Assembly (NCBI GenBank): GCA_002407845.1
Contig: DHPK01000012.1
Span: 46,893 to 92,920 of the forward strand
Direction: 5' to 3'
DNA length: 46,028 bases
From: Leptolinea sp. UBA5366
Lineage (GTDB): Bacteria > Chloroflexota > Anaerolineae > Anaerolineales > Anaerolineaceae
Shown here: positions 24,422 through 32,480 of the stretch, in pieces
Layout: each line of letters starts with the position of its first letter
Position numbering within the stretch: the first letter of the stretch is position 1
Position numbers and translations under genes: made by a program
The notes under the pieces: generated by a model
What the model saw: only the letters and a program-made list of their open reading frames with translations
What the model was told of the DNA's origin: nothing
Databases searched by the model: none

Positions 24422-25567
24422 TTGACTGACAGCCTTCCACGGCAAAAAATCGCGATCATTTCCTCCCTTTACATGCATCACCTCGGCGGGGTGGAAATGT
24501 ATTCGCAATCGCTGGCTCAGGCACTGAGCAGCCGATATGACGTTCATATCTTTTGCATGAACACCGAAGGGCTGCCGTCGGAGACCCGGGAGGGAAAGCT
24601 CGTCATCCACGCACTGCCCTGCTGGCGGCTGTTCGGCGGACGGCTGCCAATTCCGAAACCCTCCGCGCTGAAAAGGGCAGCAGCTCTGCTCTCTGCTCAT
24701 GGTTTTTCTTTTGCAATTATTCAAACGCGTCTTTATCCGTTCAACCTCTGGGCAGCGGATTATTTCCACCGCCATCGCACCCGCTTTATTCTGATTGAAC
24801 ATGGAACAGGATACATTCAATTTGGCAATCGGCTGGTAGATCTGCTTTGGCGCGGGTACGAAGCCTTCATGACCGCGGCATTCAAGCGCCGCTGCCAATC
24901 TTTTTATGCAGTTTCGCAAGCCGGAAGCGATTGGCTTGCAGCGATCGGACTCGCAAGCCGCGGCGTGATTCCTAACGGGGTGTTCGCCGCTAATCTGGCA
25001 CAGCCGGCTGCCAGCTGGCGCTTGACCAGAAACATTCCTGCCGATGCGCTGGTGCTGACTTTTGCCGGGCGCGTCATCCGCGAAAAGGGCGTGATCGACC
25101 TTTTGCAGGCAGCCGATCAGCTGGGGAATGACCAGCTGCATGTGGTGATTGCAGGCGGCGGGGATCTCACGTTGCTCGACGCATGGCGTGATCGGGAAAA
25201 TGTCCACATTTTAGGACAGATTCCGCATGAAGAACTGCTCCAGCTGCTTCAAGACAGTCAGCTCTTCTGTTTACCGACAGCTTACCCCGAGGGTCTTCCG
25301 ACGGTCGTTCTCGAGGCAGGTTTGTTCGCGCTGCCTGTGATATCGACTTCTAAAGGCGGTCTCCGTGAGGTAATTCTGCCCGGTGAAACAGGAATTATCA
25401 TTCCCGCCAATGACGTGCCCGCCTTACAGGAAGCGATCCAGGAACTGGTCGACGATCCGGTGAAACGAAAGCAATACGGCAGCGCCTTGCAAAAACTGGT
25501 GCTGGACCATTACATCTGGGAAAAGATTGCCGATCAGGTTCATCAGCTGGTGATCGCCGAAGAATAA
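24422..25567 (+). CDS. Glycosyltransferase family 4 (GT1 domain) protein
   Basis: This 381-residue GT-B enzyme has the N-terminal domain KIAIISSLYMHHLGGVEMYSQSLAQAL (with the Gly-Gly-x-Glu acceptor loop), and a C-terminal donor domain with LTFAGRVIREKGVIDLLQA, VVIAGGGDLTLLDAW, VHILGQIPHEELLQLLQ and the E-x7-E motif PEGLPTVVLEAGLFALPVISTSKGG. The TTG at 24422 is used because it is the only start that keeps the first beta strand; an ATG at 24472 would remove it. It lies 31 bases after lexA and about 105 bases before an epimerase, forming a second glycosyltransferase-SDR pair in this window. The sugar donor is unknown. Confidence 0.88.
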   Translation: MTDSLPRQKIAIISSLYMHHLGGVEMYSQSLAQALSSRYDVHIFCMNTEGLPSETREGKLVIHALPCWRLFGGRLPIPKPSALKRAAALLSAHGFSFAIIQTRLYPFNLWAADYFHRHRTRFILIEHGTGYIQFGNRLVDLLWRGYEAFMTAAFKRRCQSFYAVSQAGSDWLAAIGLASRGVIPNGVFAANLAQPAASWRLTRNIPADALVLTFAGRVIREKGVIDLLQAADQLGNDQLHVVIAGGGDLTLLDAWRDRENVHILGQIPHEELLQLLQDSQLFCLPTAYPEGLPTVVLEAGLFALPVISTSKGGLREVILPGETGIIIPANDVPALQEAIQELVDDPVKRKQYGSALQKLVLDHYIWEKIADQVHQLVIAEE

Positions 25568-25672
25568 CCCGAAAACCAATCCTCAGAAAAACGTACGCTA
25601 CCCGATCGTTGAATTGTTGGGTAAAATAACTGCATCTTTTCATTCGAATGTTATGAGTCAGGGAGAAGGCAT

Positions 25673-26611
25673 TTGAAGATTTTTATTTCAGGAGCCGCTG
25701 GATTTATCGGTTCCGCCCTTGCCAACCGGCTGGTTGAAGAAGGTCATCAGGTGATCGCGCTGGACGATTTTTCCGCCGGGAGCCAAAACAGGCTCCATCC
25801 GGATCTTGAAGTCGTTCAAGGCAGCATCAACGACCGGGAGATCCTCTGGAAACTGCTTCAGGGCGTTGATTGCGTTTATCATCTGGCAGCGAAAGTGATC
25901 GTTCCAGATTCGATTTTGTACCCGAGCGAATATAACCATGTCAACGTCAGCGGCACGGTCACACTGATGGAAGCGATGCGCGATGTCGGCATTCGGCGCA
26001 TGGTTTTCGCTTCATCCGGCGCCATTTACGGCATTCAAAGCGAACAGCCGCTGCGGGAGAAACTGAACAGCCCGCGTCCCGCTTCGCCTTACGCTGTATC
26101 CAAACTGGCGTCAGAGTATTACATCAACACGATCGGACGGCTGTGGGGATTGGAAGCAGTCTGCTTGCGAATCTTCAATGCCTATGGTCCCAATCAGGGC
26201 TTTTCATTCACCCACGCTCCGGTCATTCCGACCTTTCTTAAGCAATGCGCTTCTCATGGCACGGTCATCATCCATGGTGACGGTCACAAAACACGCGATT
26301 TTGTTTACATTGACGACGTGGTTTCTGCGCTGATCCTGGCATCCCAAGTGCCGAATCCGCAGGAACTGGTGATCAACATCGGCAGCGGGATCGAGACGAT
26401 GGTCAGCCAGGTGCTGGATCAGGCGATTGAAATTACGGGAATCGAACCCGAAATTGTCTACAACCAACGCCGCGTCGGCGGACCCGACCGCATGTGTGCC
26501 GACCTGACGCTGGCAGCTGCGGTTTTGGGTTATCAGCCGCGCGTGATGCTGGCTGAAGGCATGCGCCTGACCTATGAAATGGATCAGCGGCTGCGGGCGC
26601 AAAACGCCTGA
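25673..26611 (+). CDS. NAD-dependent epimerase/dehydratase (nucleotide-sugar epimerase family)
   Basis: This 312-residue extended SDR has MKIFISGAAGFIGSALANRL (NAD-binding glycine motif), CVYHLAAKV, FASSGAIYG, the intact catalytic pair in SPYAVSKLASEYY, and the substrate-loop RDFVYIDDVV typical of UDP-glucose/UDP-GlcNAc 4-epimerase-like enzymes. A TTG start at 25673 preceded by AGGGAGAAGG places the glycine motif at the N terminus. It probably supplies or modifies a UDP-sugar for the neighbouring glycosyltransferase. Unlike the SDR at 13559, all catalytic residues are present. The exact substrate is not determined. Confidence 0.88.
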   Translation: MKIFISGAAGFIGSALANRLVEEGHQVIALDDFSAGSQNRLHPDLEVVQGSINDREILWKLLQGVDCVYHLAAKVIVPDSILYPSEYNHVNVSGTVTLMEAMRDVGIRRMVFASSGAIYGIQSEQPLREKLNSPRPASPYAVSKLASEYYINTIGRLWGLEAVCLRIFNAYGPNQGFSFTHAPVIPTFLKQCASHGTVIIHGDGHKTRDFVYIDDVVSALILASQVPNPQELVINIGSGIETMVSQVLDQAIEITGIEPEIVYNQRRVGGPDRMCADLTLAAAVLGYQPRVMLAEGMRLTYEMDQRLRAQNA

Positions 26612-26766
26612 CATTCTCGTTTGAATTACCTGTAATTTAACTTTTCTCCCTCCAGCCAATGAGCCTGCAATAGGCATTTTCACGCGCCTTTGAGCATTAG
26701 TCAGCCAGCTAATAATCATTCCTCCCGCCTGTCTCACTCCTGCAACATCGGAAGAACACTTTTCAC

Positions 26767-26786
26767 AGCGGAGCCGCGGCTCCGCT
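26767..26786. repeat. 20-bp perfect inverted repeat upstream of the 51-residue membrane protein gene
   Basis: AGCGGAGCCGCGGCTCCGCT is a perfect palindrome ending 13 bases before the TATAAT at 26800. It overlaps the place where a -35 would be, so it could be an operator. There is no T run, so a terminator is less likely. Confidence 0.5.
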
Positions 26787-26799
26787 GGCACCCGTGCGT

Positions 26800-26805
26800 T
26801 ATAAT
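26800..26805 (+). promoter_or_regulatory. TATAAT -10 element six bases before an ATG (leaderless candidate)
   Basis: TATAAT at 26800-26805 would place transcription start at or beside the ATG at 26812. An AGGAG directly abuts the ATG with no spacing. No recognisable -35; the region instead contains the 20-bp palindrome. Confidence 0.4.
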
Positions 26806-26811
26806 CAGGAG

Positions 26812-26967
26812 ATGGATTTAACAGATTGGCTGCTGAGCATCGGCATCGCTGCTGCATTCGCAGTGTCCTTCGGTCTGCTGCTTCCGCCTCACGGGTGGAT
26901 TGCCGGGCTGATCGTCGCGGCACTGATGATTTTCCGTGCAAAACGGAAACGCGACAGTCTGAAATAA
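26812..26967 (+). CDS. Small two-helix membrane protein (51 residues)
   Basis: A short open frame encodes two hydrophobic helices, LLSIGIAAAFAVSFGLLLPP and WIAGLIVAALMIF, joined by HG and ending in a strongly basic tail RAKRKRDSLK, so both termini probably face the cytoplasm. It has its own TATAAT just upstream and lies 20 bases before slyD, so the two may be cotranscribed. I do not recognise the family. Small size makes it easily missed in automatic annotation. The hydrophobic pattern, basic stop-transfer end and position support a real gene, but not conclusively. Confidence 0.55.
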   Translation: MDLTDWLLSIGIAAAFAVSFGLLLPPHGWIAGLIVAALMIFRAKRKRDSLK

Positions 26968-26987
26968 GAATGTTATCTGGAGATAAA

Positions 26988-27506
26988 ATGGAAACGAACA
27001 ATTCCGCTGAAATGAATAAAATTGTCATGCTGGCTTACGATCTGTGGGTCGATGGCGAAGTAATGGATTCAGCCGATCGAAATGATCCGCTGATCTATCT
27101 GCAGGGTCATGGAAATATCATTCCGGGGCTCGAAAAAGAAATTGAAGGCATGAAGCCCGGAGAAAAGAAGACGGTTATCGTCCAGCCGGAAGAAGGCTAT
27201 GGCGTGTTGATCGAGGATTCACTGGTTGAATTGGATCGATCGCTGTTCCCTGAAGATTATGATCCGGAAATCGGCGAAATGCTGACCCTTCAGGACGAAA
27301 ATGACGAGATCATCACCGCATTCATCACCGCTTTTGATGATCAGATCATTGAAGTTGATCTGAACCATCCGCTGGCTGGGAAAGATCTGAAATTTGATAT
27401 TGAAGTCATCGAAGTAAGCGATGCAACAGATGAAGATATCGCTGCCGGCCACATTCACTCAGGTTGTGATGTGTGCGGAGGCTGCGATGGAGGTGAGTGT
27501 CATTGA
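26988..27506 (+). CDS. slyD: FKBP-type peptidyl-prolyl isomerase, SlyD-like
   Basis: SlyD combines prolyl isomerase, chaperone and metal-binding functions. The 172-residue protein has the FKBP core: VMLAYDLWVDGEVMDSADRNDPLIYLQGHGNIIPGLEKEIEGMKPGEKKTVIVQPEEGYG. The insert-in-flap domain follows (SLFPEDYDPEIGEMLTLQ...DDQIIEVDLNHPLAGKDLKFDIEVIEV), and a His/Cys-rich tail HIHSGCDVCGGCDGGECH is suited to nickel or zinc binding. ATG 26988 with CTGGAG upstream was chosen over earlier starts. The aminotransferase start overlaps its 3' end by ten bases. Confidence 0.92.
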   Translation: METNNSAEMNKIVMLAYDLWVDGEVMDSADRNDPLIYLQGHGNIIPGLEKEIEGMKPGEKKTVIVQPEEGYGVLIEDSLVELDRSLFPEDYDPEIGEMLTLQDENDEIITAFITAFDDQIIEVDLNHPLAGKDLKFDIEVIEVSDATDEDIAAGHIHSGCDVCGGCDGGECH

Positions 27507-28588
27507 TCAACTATAAAATTCCGATGATTCCCGGTCCGGTTCAGGTTTCGCCCATTGCGCACCGCGCATTGACGGCTGATTTCGGCGCTGGATATATGGA
27601 GGAGGAGTTTTTTGATCTCTACCAGACAGTCAGTACCAGACTCGCAGGGCTGTTGGGCACAAAAAATGATGTGATCATTCAGTCCGGCGAGGCGATGTCG
27701 ATCCTCTGGGGTGCTGTTAAAAGCTGTCTGCTGCCCGGAGAAATACTGCTGGCGATCAGCACCGGGTTCTTCGGCGAAGGTTTTGCTGACATGGCAAATG
27801 CGATCCATGCGGAAGGCAGCGTGGTTGAATACGGCTATGATGAAACCATTCATGATCTTGATCGGATCGAAAGCGCAATCAAAGCCGTTCGCCCGAAAGT
27901 AATCACCGCAGTCCACTGCGAAACACCGTCGGGCACGCTCAATCCGCTTCACGAACTGGGCTACCTGAAAAAGAAATATCAGGTGCCGGTTCTGATCGTT
28001 GACGCTGTCTCATCGGTCGCGAGCACGCCGGTCAACGGGGACGAATGGAACGCCGACATTGTCATGGGTGGTTCTCAGAAGGCGCTTTCGCTGCCGCCGA
28101 CTATTGGTTTCTGTTCGATCAGCGAGCCTGCCTGGGACGTCATTAAACAGGTGAATTACGTCGGATATGAGGCATTCGAATCCTATAAAGATATCCCGAA
28201 ACGGAAAGATCACCCCAACACGCCTGACTGGAACGGCATCGCCGCGCTGAATGATGTGCTGGATGACCTGCTGATCAATGAAGGAATTGACAACGTCTTT
28301 AAGCGTCATGAAACGGTCGCAGCCTGGGTTCGCAAGGAGCTGGAGGAAAGCGGTTATCAGCTGTTCCCGAAAGCTGACGCAGTACCGTCGCCCTCTGTAA
28401 CGGCTGTCCGGCTGCCCGAAGGCCGAACCTTTGCGGAGTTCGATCGTCAGGTTCGTGCGCACGGTATGGGTATCAGCGGCAGTTTCGGCAAAATCGCTGG
28501 CCAGATTTTCAGACTGGGCCACATGGGGACGCAGGCGACGATGGAAAACGCCCGCAACGCACTGGATGTGCTGAGACAAGTCCGCTGA
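27497..28588 (+). CDS. Class V aminotransferase, alanine-glyoxylate aminotransferase-like
   Basis: This PLP-dependent fold-type I enzyme of 363 residues starts MIPGPVQVSPIAHRAL, typical of AGXT/serine-pyruvate aminotransferases. It has TAVHCETPSGTLNPL, the cofactor Asp in LIVDAVSS, and the Schiff-base lysine Lys195 in GGSQKALSLPP. The C-terminal domain HGMGISGSFGKIAGQIFRLGHMG is complete. GTG at 27497 (with GGAGG three bases before) or TTG at 27503 could be used. It may interconvert alanine/serine and glyoxylate/hydroxypyruvate, or act on phosphonate. Its diverged paralogue at 30113-31219 lacks the lysine. Confidence 0.88.
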   Translation: MSLINYKIPMIPGPVQVSPIAHRALTADFGAGYMEEEFFDLYQTVSTRLAGLLGTKNDVIIQSGEAMSILWGAVKSCLLPGEILLAISTGFFGEGFADMANAIHAEGSVVEYGYDETIHDLDRIESAIKAVRPKVITAVHCETPSGTLNPLHELGYLKKKYQVPVLIVDAVSSVASTPVNGDEWNADIVMGGSQKALSLPPTIGFCSISEPAWDVIKQVNYVGYEAFESYKDIPKRKDHPNTPDWNGIAALNDVLDDLLINEGIDNVFKRHETVAAWVRKELEESGYQLFPKADAVPSPSVTAVRLPEGRTFAEFDRQVRAHGMGISGSFGKIAGQIFRLGHMGTQATMENARNALDVLRQVR

Positions 28589-28603
28589 TCGAAATCAGAA
28601 CCG

Positions 28604-30103
28604 ATGAGACCGTTAAACGTAATCATCATCGGCGCCGGACTGAGCGGTCTGGCATGCGGCATCCGGCTGGCGGCTGAAGGATGCAGGGTGAAAATCCTTG
28701 AAAAGAATTCTTTTGCCGGCGGTAGCCTTGGAACTTTCGAAGTAAATGGATTTCAATTTAATACTGGAGCGGAAATTATCACCGCTCCTTTTTTGTTTGA
28801 TCAGCTCTTTGAGTGCGCCGGAAAGCACCGCATCGATTCAATCAAGTTTCTTGAAGTTGATCCGATTTTTCAGGCAATTTTCCCGAGCCGAAATCGTTTT
28901 TCTTTCTATAAAAATCCCAATGAAACGATTCAGCTCAACGGTCTTTTCTCGGACGCTGACCTGATTGGATTTAAGAATTTCTCGGAAGCTTCATCATCGA
29001 TCTTTGATGAAGTTTTCTTTGATTACTGCGGATCTCCAGTGGATGAAACTACCTTCAGTCTTCGTTCCAATCTTTGGTTCCGGCGGCTGAACGCGCAGCA
29101 ATCCTGCCAGGAGTTCGCTGACAAGTTTTTCCGATCGCCGGAATTGAAACAATTCTTCGGATTTTGGCCGCTGCTGGGCGGCGGTAATCCGCGGCAGGAG
29201 TCTCATTTATTCCGCCTGGTTTCACAGCTGTTTCAGCGCTGGGGAGCTGCCGTCCCGGAAGGCGGGATGGAAAACTTGGTGAACGCCATCGTCAGCCTGT
29301 TCAGCGCGAGCGGCGGAGAGATTCTCTTCAACACAGAAGTCAGCGAAATTCAAATTTTCAATAAAACTGTATCGGGCGTCCGATTGAAAGACGGAGGCAT
29401 CCTGCAGGCTGATCTGGTTATTTCAGCGGCTGATACTGCCGCCACATACCGAAATTTGATCGACATCGATCGAAACCGATACAACGTGGTGGAAAGCGCC
29501 AAACAGCGGCCGGCTGGATTCAGCCTTTTTGTCTACCACATCGGGACGCGCTGCGTTCTGCAAGAACGGCAGGAGCTAACGCCTTTCAATATTCTCTTTC
29601 CTGAAAATTATGATCAATTTCTCGATGAGCTATTTGAACAGAAAGTTGTTTCGGCAAACCCGCTGATGTTTCTGCGGATGCCTTCAAAAACAGAAGCGCT
29701 CAAAACGCCCGAAGGCACCGAGGCGCTCAGCCTGATCGTTCCGGTTCCCAATCTCGAATCTTACGACGGCTGGCGCTATGATTCTTATGCTTACCGCAAT
29801 CGCCTGCTGAATCTGTTGCAGCAATATTTCGTTACAGACATTCGCTCCAATCTGATCGCCGAGTCTTTTTTCGACCCGCTCGCGTTTCAAAACCGTTTGG
29901 GGTGCTACGCCGGCTCGGTTTTCTCTTTTCAGCCTACGCTGCAAAAAAGCGGAGAGATCAGAATGGCAAACCGATCAAAAGATATCCGCAATCTTTATCT
30001 GATTGGAAACGGCGCTCATCCCGGCGCTTCGATGGTCGGTGCGCTGCTGGGAGCAGCAAACACTGTTGAACTGATTAAATCTGATTTCGCTGATGAGCGC
30101 TGA
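28604..30103 (+). CDS. CrtI/phytoene-desaturase-like FAD-dependent oxidoreductase
   Basis: This 499-residue flavoprotein has the N-terminal dinucleotide fold VIIIGAGLSGLACGIRLAAEGCRVKILEKNSFAGGSLGTFEVNGFQFNTGAEII, a large mixed domain, GGMENLVNAIVSLF...GEILFNTEVSEI, and the C-terminal FAD motif NLYLIGNGAHPGASMVGALLGA, the pattern shared with carotenoid desaturases and related amine-oxidase-fold enzymes. It follows the aminotransferase by 15 bases. No carotenoid genes are visible, so the substrate is uncertain; all-trans-retinol saturase and other CrtI relatives use the same fold. It ends convergently, nine bases from the minus-strand aminotransferase-like gene. Confidence 0.8.
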   Translation: MRPLNVIIIGAGLSGLACGIRLAAEGCRVKILEKNSFAGGSLGTFEVNGFQFNTGAEIITAPFLFDQLFECAGKHRIDSIKFLEVDPIFQAIFPSRNRFSFYKNPNETIQLNGLFSDADLIGFKNFSEASSSIFDEVFFDYCGSPVDETTFSLRSNLWFRRLNAQQSCQEFADKFFRSPELKQFFGFWPLLGGGNPRQESHLFRLVSQLFQRWGAAVPEGGMENLVNAIVSLFSASGGEILFNTEVSEIQIFNKTVSGVRLKDGGILQADLVISAADTAATYRNLIDIDRNRYNVVESAKQRPAGFSLFVYHIGTRCVLQERQELTPFNILFPENYDQFLDELFEQKVVSANPLMFLRMPSKTEALKTPEGTEALSLIVPVPNLESYDGWRYDSYAYRNRLLNLLQQYFVTDIRSNLIAESFFDPLAFQNRLGCYAGSVFSFQPTLQKSGEIRMANRSKDIRNLYLIGNGAHPGASMVGALLGAANTVELIKSDFADER

Positions 30104-30112
30104 GATGCCTGC

Positions 30113-31219
30113 TTATTGCGGCGGCAATTTTGAGACAACCGGAATGTGTTTCAGCGTGTCATAGTCTGCCATAAATTTATTCAGCACTTCGATCAGCTGA
30201 TCGAGTTCCCGTTCTGAAATTTGCCCCATGTGGGCGATGATAAAAGCATCATCCTTCAAATCATCCGCACATTTGCCGAGATAAATCCCATAAGGTGTCA
30301 GAAAGTCGCTCATGTTCTCAATTGTGAACAATGCCGATTTACGGATTACTGAAACAGTCGGGGACTGCGCTTCAGCTGCAGCATACTGCACAAACTGGTT
30401 TTCAGCCGCCCAGGCACGGATTTTTTCCGCATATGTTTTTATCCGGGCAATGCGATTGTCGAGCCCTTCCAAAAAGATCAGATCCAGCTGCTTATCGAGC
30501 GCGTATAAGAGCGGGTAAGAGAGCTGACCGCGAAAATCACTGTCTTGCGCCTCTTTGGCAGCTTTTTGATAATTCAGACTCCAGCCCTGCCCGCCGTAAC
30601 CGATCGATTTAAAATTGGCTCTTTCATTCAGGATGATCGTCCCGAGACCGGGCGGCAGTCCGAGCGAAATTTCCGAACTGAAAAGGACAACGTCCGCTGC
30701 GCCATGCATGGACAATGGCGCCAAACTGCTGATCGACGCTGAGCAATCCACAATGACTAATGTATCGGGCAACTGTTGATGGATTAAGGCAGCCAGCGAC
30801 TGAATATCATTGCGCACGCCGGTCAGCGGCTCAACTTCAACTAGTAAGACAGCGTCATAAGATCGATTCTCCAAGGCTTTTTCCAGCAGGGTTTCATTCA
30901 GCGCGCTGTCGAAATCAGCTTCGAATACCTCTGTTTCGGGGTTGAGCGCTTTCGCCAACAATTCCCATTGACGCGACAAGGCGCCATTGGCACAAACCAG
31001 CACTGGACCGCGGACAAAACTGTTCAGGGCAATTTCATACAACGCCTCACGGGTGCAAGTAAAAAATGCCGAGACAGCCGCATCCGGAAAAAACATTTCT
31101 TTGAGCCGATCTGCCGTCTTAGCAGCCAAAGCCTGCAGGTCTTGAGCCGGGGGCTTAGCCAGCGCTGCCAGCACTGCGGGCTGGACACGGGAGGGAATTG
31201 GGGCGAAATCAAGTGTCAT
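30113..31219 (-). CDS. Class V aminotransferase-like protein lacking the PLP lysine
   Basis: The 368 residues follow the AGXT fold: MTLDFAPIPSRVQPAVLAALAKPP (like IPGPVQVSP), LLVEVEPLTGVRNDIQ, LVIVDCSASISS (cofactor Asp present), then LFSSEISLGLPPGLGTIIL, which aligns with GGSQKALSLPP of the paralogue. The Schiff-base lysine position is Ile184 (codon ATT). The rest of the C-terminal domain is present (YGIYLGKCADDLKDDAFIIAHMG). There is no frameshift, so it is an intact but probably non-transaminating protein. A TATAAA five bases before the ATG is a possible -10. A terminator lies immediately upstream. Confidence 0.8.
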   Translation of the reverse strand: MTLDFAPIPSRVQPAVLAALAKPPAQDLQALAAKTADRLKEMFFPDAAVSAFFTCTREALYEIALNSFVRGPVLVCANGALSRQWELLAKALNPETEVFEADFDSALNETLLEKALENRSYDAVLLVEVEPLTGVRNDIQSLAALIHQQLPDTLVIVDCSASISSLAPLSMHGAADVVLFSSEISLGLPPGLGTIILNERANFKSIGYGGQGWSLNYQKAAKEAQDSDFRGQLSYPLLYALDKQLDLIFLEGLDNRIARIKTYAEKIRAWAAENQFVQYAAAEAQSPTVSVIRKSALFTIENMSDFLTPYGIYLGKCADDLKDDAFIIAHMGQISERELDQLIEVLNKFMADYDTLKHIPVVSKLPPQ

Positions 31220-31229
31220 GTCAATTTAT

Positions 31230-31265
31230 AAAAAACCCCGGAACGATCAAATCGGAACCGGGTTT
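31230..31265 (-). terminator. Intrinsic terminator of the sortase-small protein unit
   Basis: AAACCCGG and CCGG(G)GTTT halves with a C bulge form a stem on the minus strand, followed by TTTTTTATAA. It lies 43 bases past the stop of the 67-residue gene, just before the start of the aminotransferase-like gene. Confidence 0.75.
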
Positions 31266-31308
31266 ATTTCTAATTCTTAATTGTTTGATCCTGCGGCGCA
31301 CGTGCCTC

Positions 31309-31512
31309 TCAGATCACAAAGGATAAAATGACCAGAATCGCGATGAAAATAACAGCGAGAATGCCAATCTGTTTCAGGTTTTTCACAACGTAGGAATAGT
31401 CTGGATCAAAAGTGTCTTTATTGGTGCGCGCTGCGACCGGCAGGCTGCTTTGATTTGAAGCTGTCTCAACTGCTGCCGCTTTATTCTGATTCGCTCTATT
31501 CTTTTTTGCCAT
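31309..31512 (-). CDS. Small single-pass membrane protein (67 residues) downstream of the sortase
   Basis: The protein has a polar, Asn/Ala/Lys-rich N-terminal half (MAKKNRANQNKAAAVETAS) and a C-terminal membrane helix (IGILAVIFIAILVILSFVI), so it is a tail-anchored small protein. ATG at 31512 has AGGAGG at good spacing. It starts 27 bases after the sortase stop and ends before a terminator, so the two are one transcription unit. I do not recognise the family. A role as partner or regulator of the sortase is possible from position alone. Confidence 0.7.
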   Translation of the reverse strand: MAKKNRANQNKAAAVETASNQSSLPVAARTNKDTFDPDYSYVVKNLKQIGILAVIFIAILVILSFVI

Positions 31513-31539
31513 TAAAACCTCCTGAAAAATCTGTTTCGA

Positions 31540-32424
31540 TTACAGAATTTTCCCTTTTATTATTATTCTTTTGTCATCGACGAGATACGGATAACAGGAA
31601 ATCAAGGTTATTGTCTCGTCCGTGGTTTGCGCCATCACTTCAACCTGATGCGGTAAAACCACTTCTGTGTTCTGAACGTTATAAGTATAAGCGTTTTTTT
31701 CAGTTAGAACGATAATTTCATCACCGGGTTTCAATTGATCCAGATCCCTGAATACCTGCCCGAAAATGTCATTATGACCTGATAGCACAACGTTTCCTGG
31801 CTGCCCCGGCAGGGGACTGAAATGATTCAATCCGACCCCTAGCTTCAAGGACTCCCAGTCATCGCCTTGAACGACCGGTGCATCCACATTGATCGCCGGA
31901 ATCCGCAGCCTGACAATCTGTTCGGTTCCGGGTGCAAGCACCGGTTTTTCCGGGACGACCGATACAATTCCGCGCAAATGTTCCGGAATCTCGCTTTCAT
32001 TGAACTGTCCGACACCGCTCGCGTCTGGCGGGGTGTGGCCACCAGGCAGTACGACTGCCTGAATCAATGCTGTCGGCGTCAGCGTCGGCAGGATCATCGA
32101 TTTAGCTGATTCCCTGTTGATGTTCTGCAAGATTTGCGTCCCGATCAGCAGCATGACAATCACGCCGGCGACCGCCAGCAGTTCAATCGAGAGCAGAATT
32201 TTGTCAAACCGTTTCTTCGGAGGAGCTTTGACATCCGATTCAGAAATGCCTTTATCCGGATTCCAGCTTAATTCAGCGTTGATCGGTGCGTTTTGCGCGT
32301 CAACCACTCGCCCGCTGGCGCGATAAGACGCAATGCGCGCATCCCTGCCGATCATTTTTTTCTGCATCAGCCGCAGGCGCAGTTCATCTTCAGTCAGCTC
32401 ATCAGCATATTTTTTTCGTTTCAT
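31540..32424 (-). CDS. Sortase (class D/E-like transpeptidase)
   Basis: The protein has a cytoplasmic N-terminal region (about 70 residues), one membrane helix (ILLSIELLAVAGVIVMLLIG), a linker, and a C-terminal sortase beta-barrel from about residue 160. The catalytic triad is visible: His217 in VVLSGHND, Cys277 in TLISCYPY and Arg286 in DDKRIIIKG. The TLISCYP motif corresponds to the TLxTC of class D/E sortases. It is the only sortase seen here, and the only candidate substrate in the window is the LPSTG-ending protein at 3832-5691. The class cannot be fixed without a tree. TATAAT seven bases before the ATG suggests a leaderless transcript. Confidence 0.85.
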   Translation of the reverse strand: MKRKKYADELTEDELRLRLMQKKMIGRDARIASYRASGRVVDAQNAPINAELSWNPDKGISESDVKAPPKKRFDKILLSIELLAVAGVIVMLLIGTQILQNINRESAKSMILPTLTPTALIQAVVLPGGHTPPDASGVGQFNESEIPEHLRGIVSVVPEKPVLAPGTEQIVRLRIPAINVDAPVVQGDDWESLKLGVGLNHFSPLPGQPGNVVLSGHNDIFGQVFRDLDQLKPGDEIIVLTEKNAYTYNVQNTEVVLPHQVEVMAQTTDETITLISCYPYLVDDKRIIIKGKIL

Positions 32425-32431
32425 TAGATTA

Positions 32432-32437
32432 ATTATA
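32432..32437 (-). promoter_or_regulatory. TATAAT -10 element of the sortase gene (leaderless candidate)
   Basis: On the minus strand TATAAT is followed by seven bases and then the sortase ATG at 32424. I see no ribosome binding site and no good -35. Confidence 0.4.
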
Positions 32438-32480
32438 GTTGCTTCAAATGATTCTCAGGATGATCTGAAAACCTGCCGAT

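Noticed and set aside
24416..25207. 263-codon minus-strand frame under the glycosyltransferase
   Set aside because: It lies opposite a clear GT4 gene, is rich in Cys, His, Gln and Arg, and shows no domain; it is the antisense frame of real coding sequence.
26204..27028. 274-codon minus-strand frame spanning the epimerase end and slyD start
   Set aside because: It is antisense to two well-supported genes and the small membrane gene, and has no family features.
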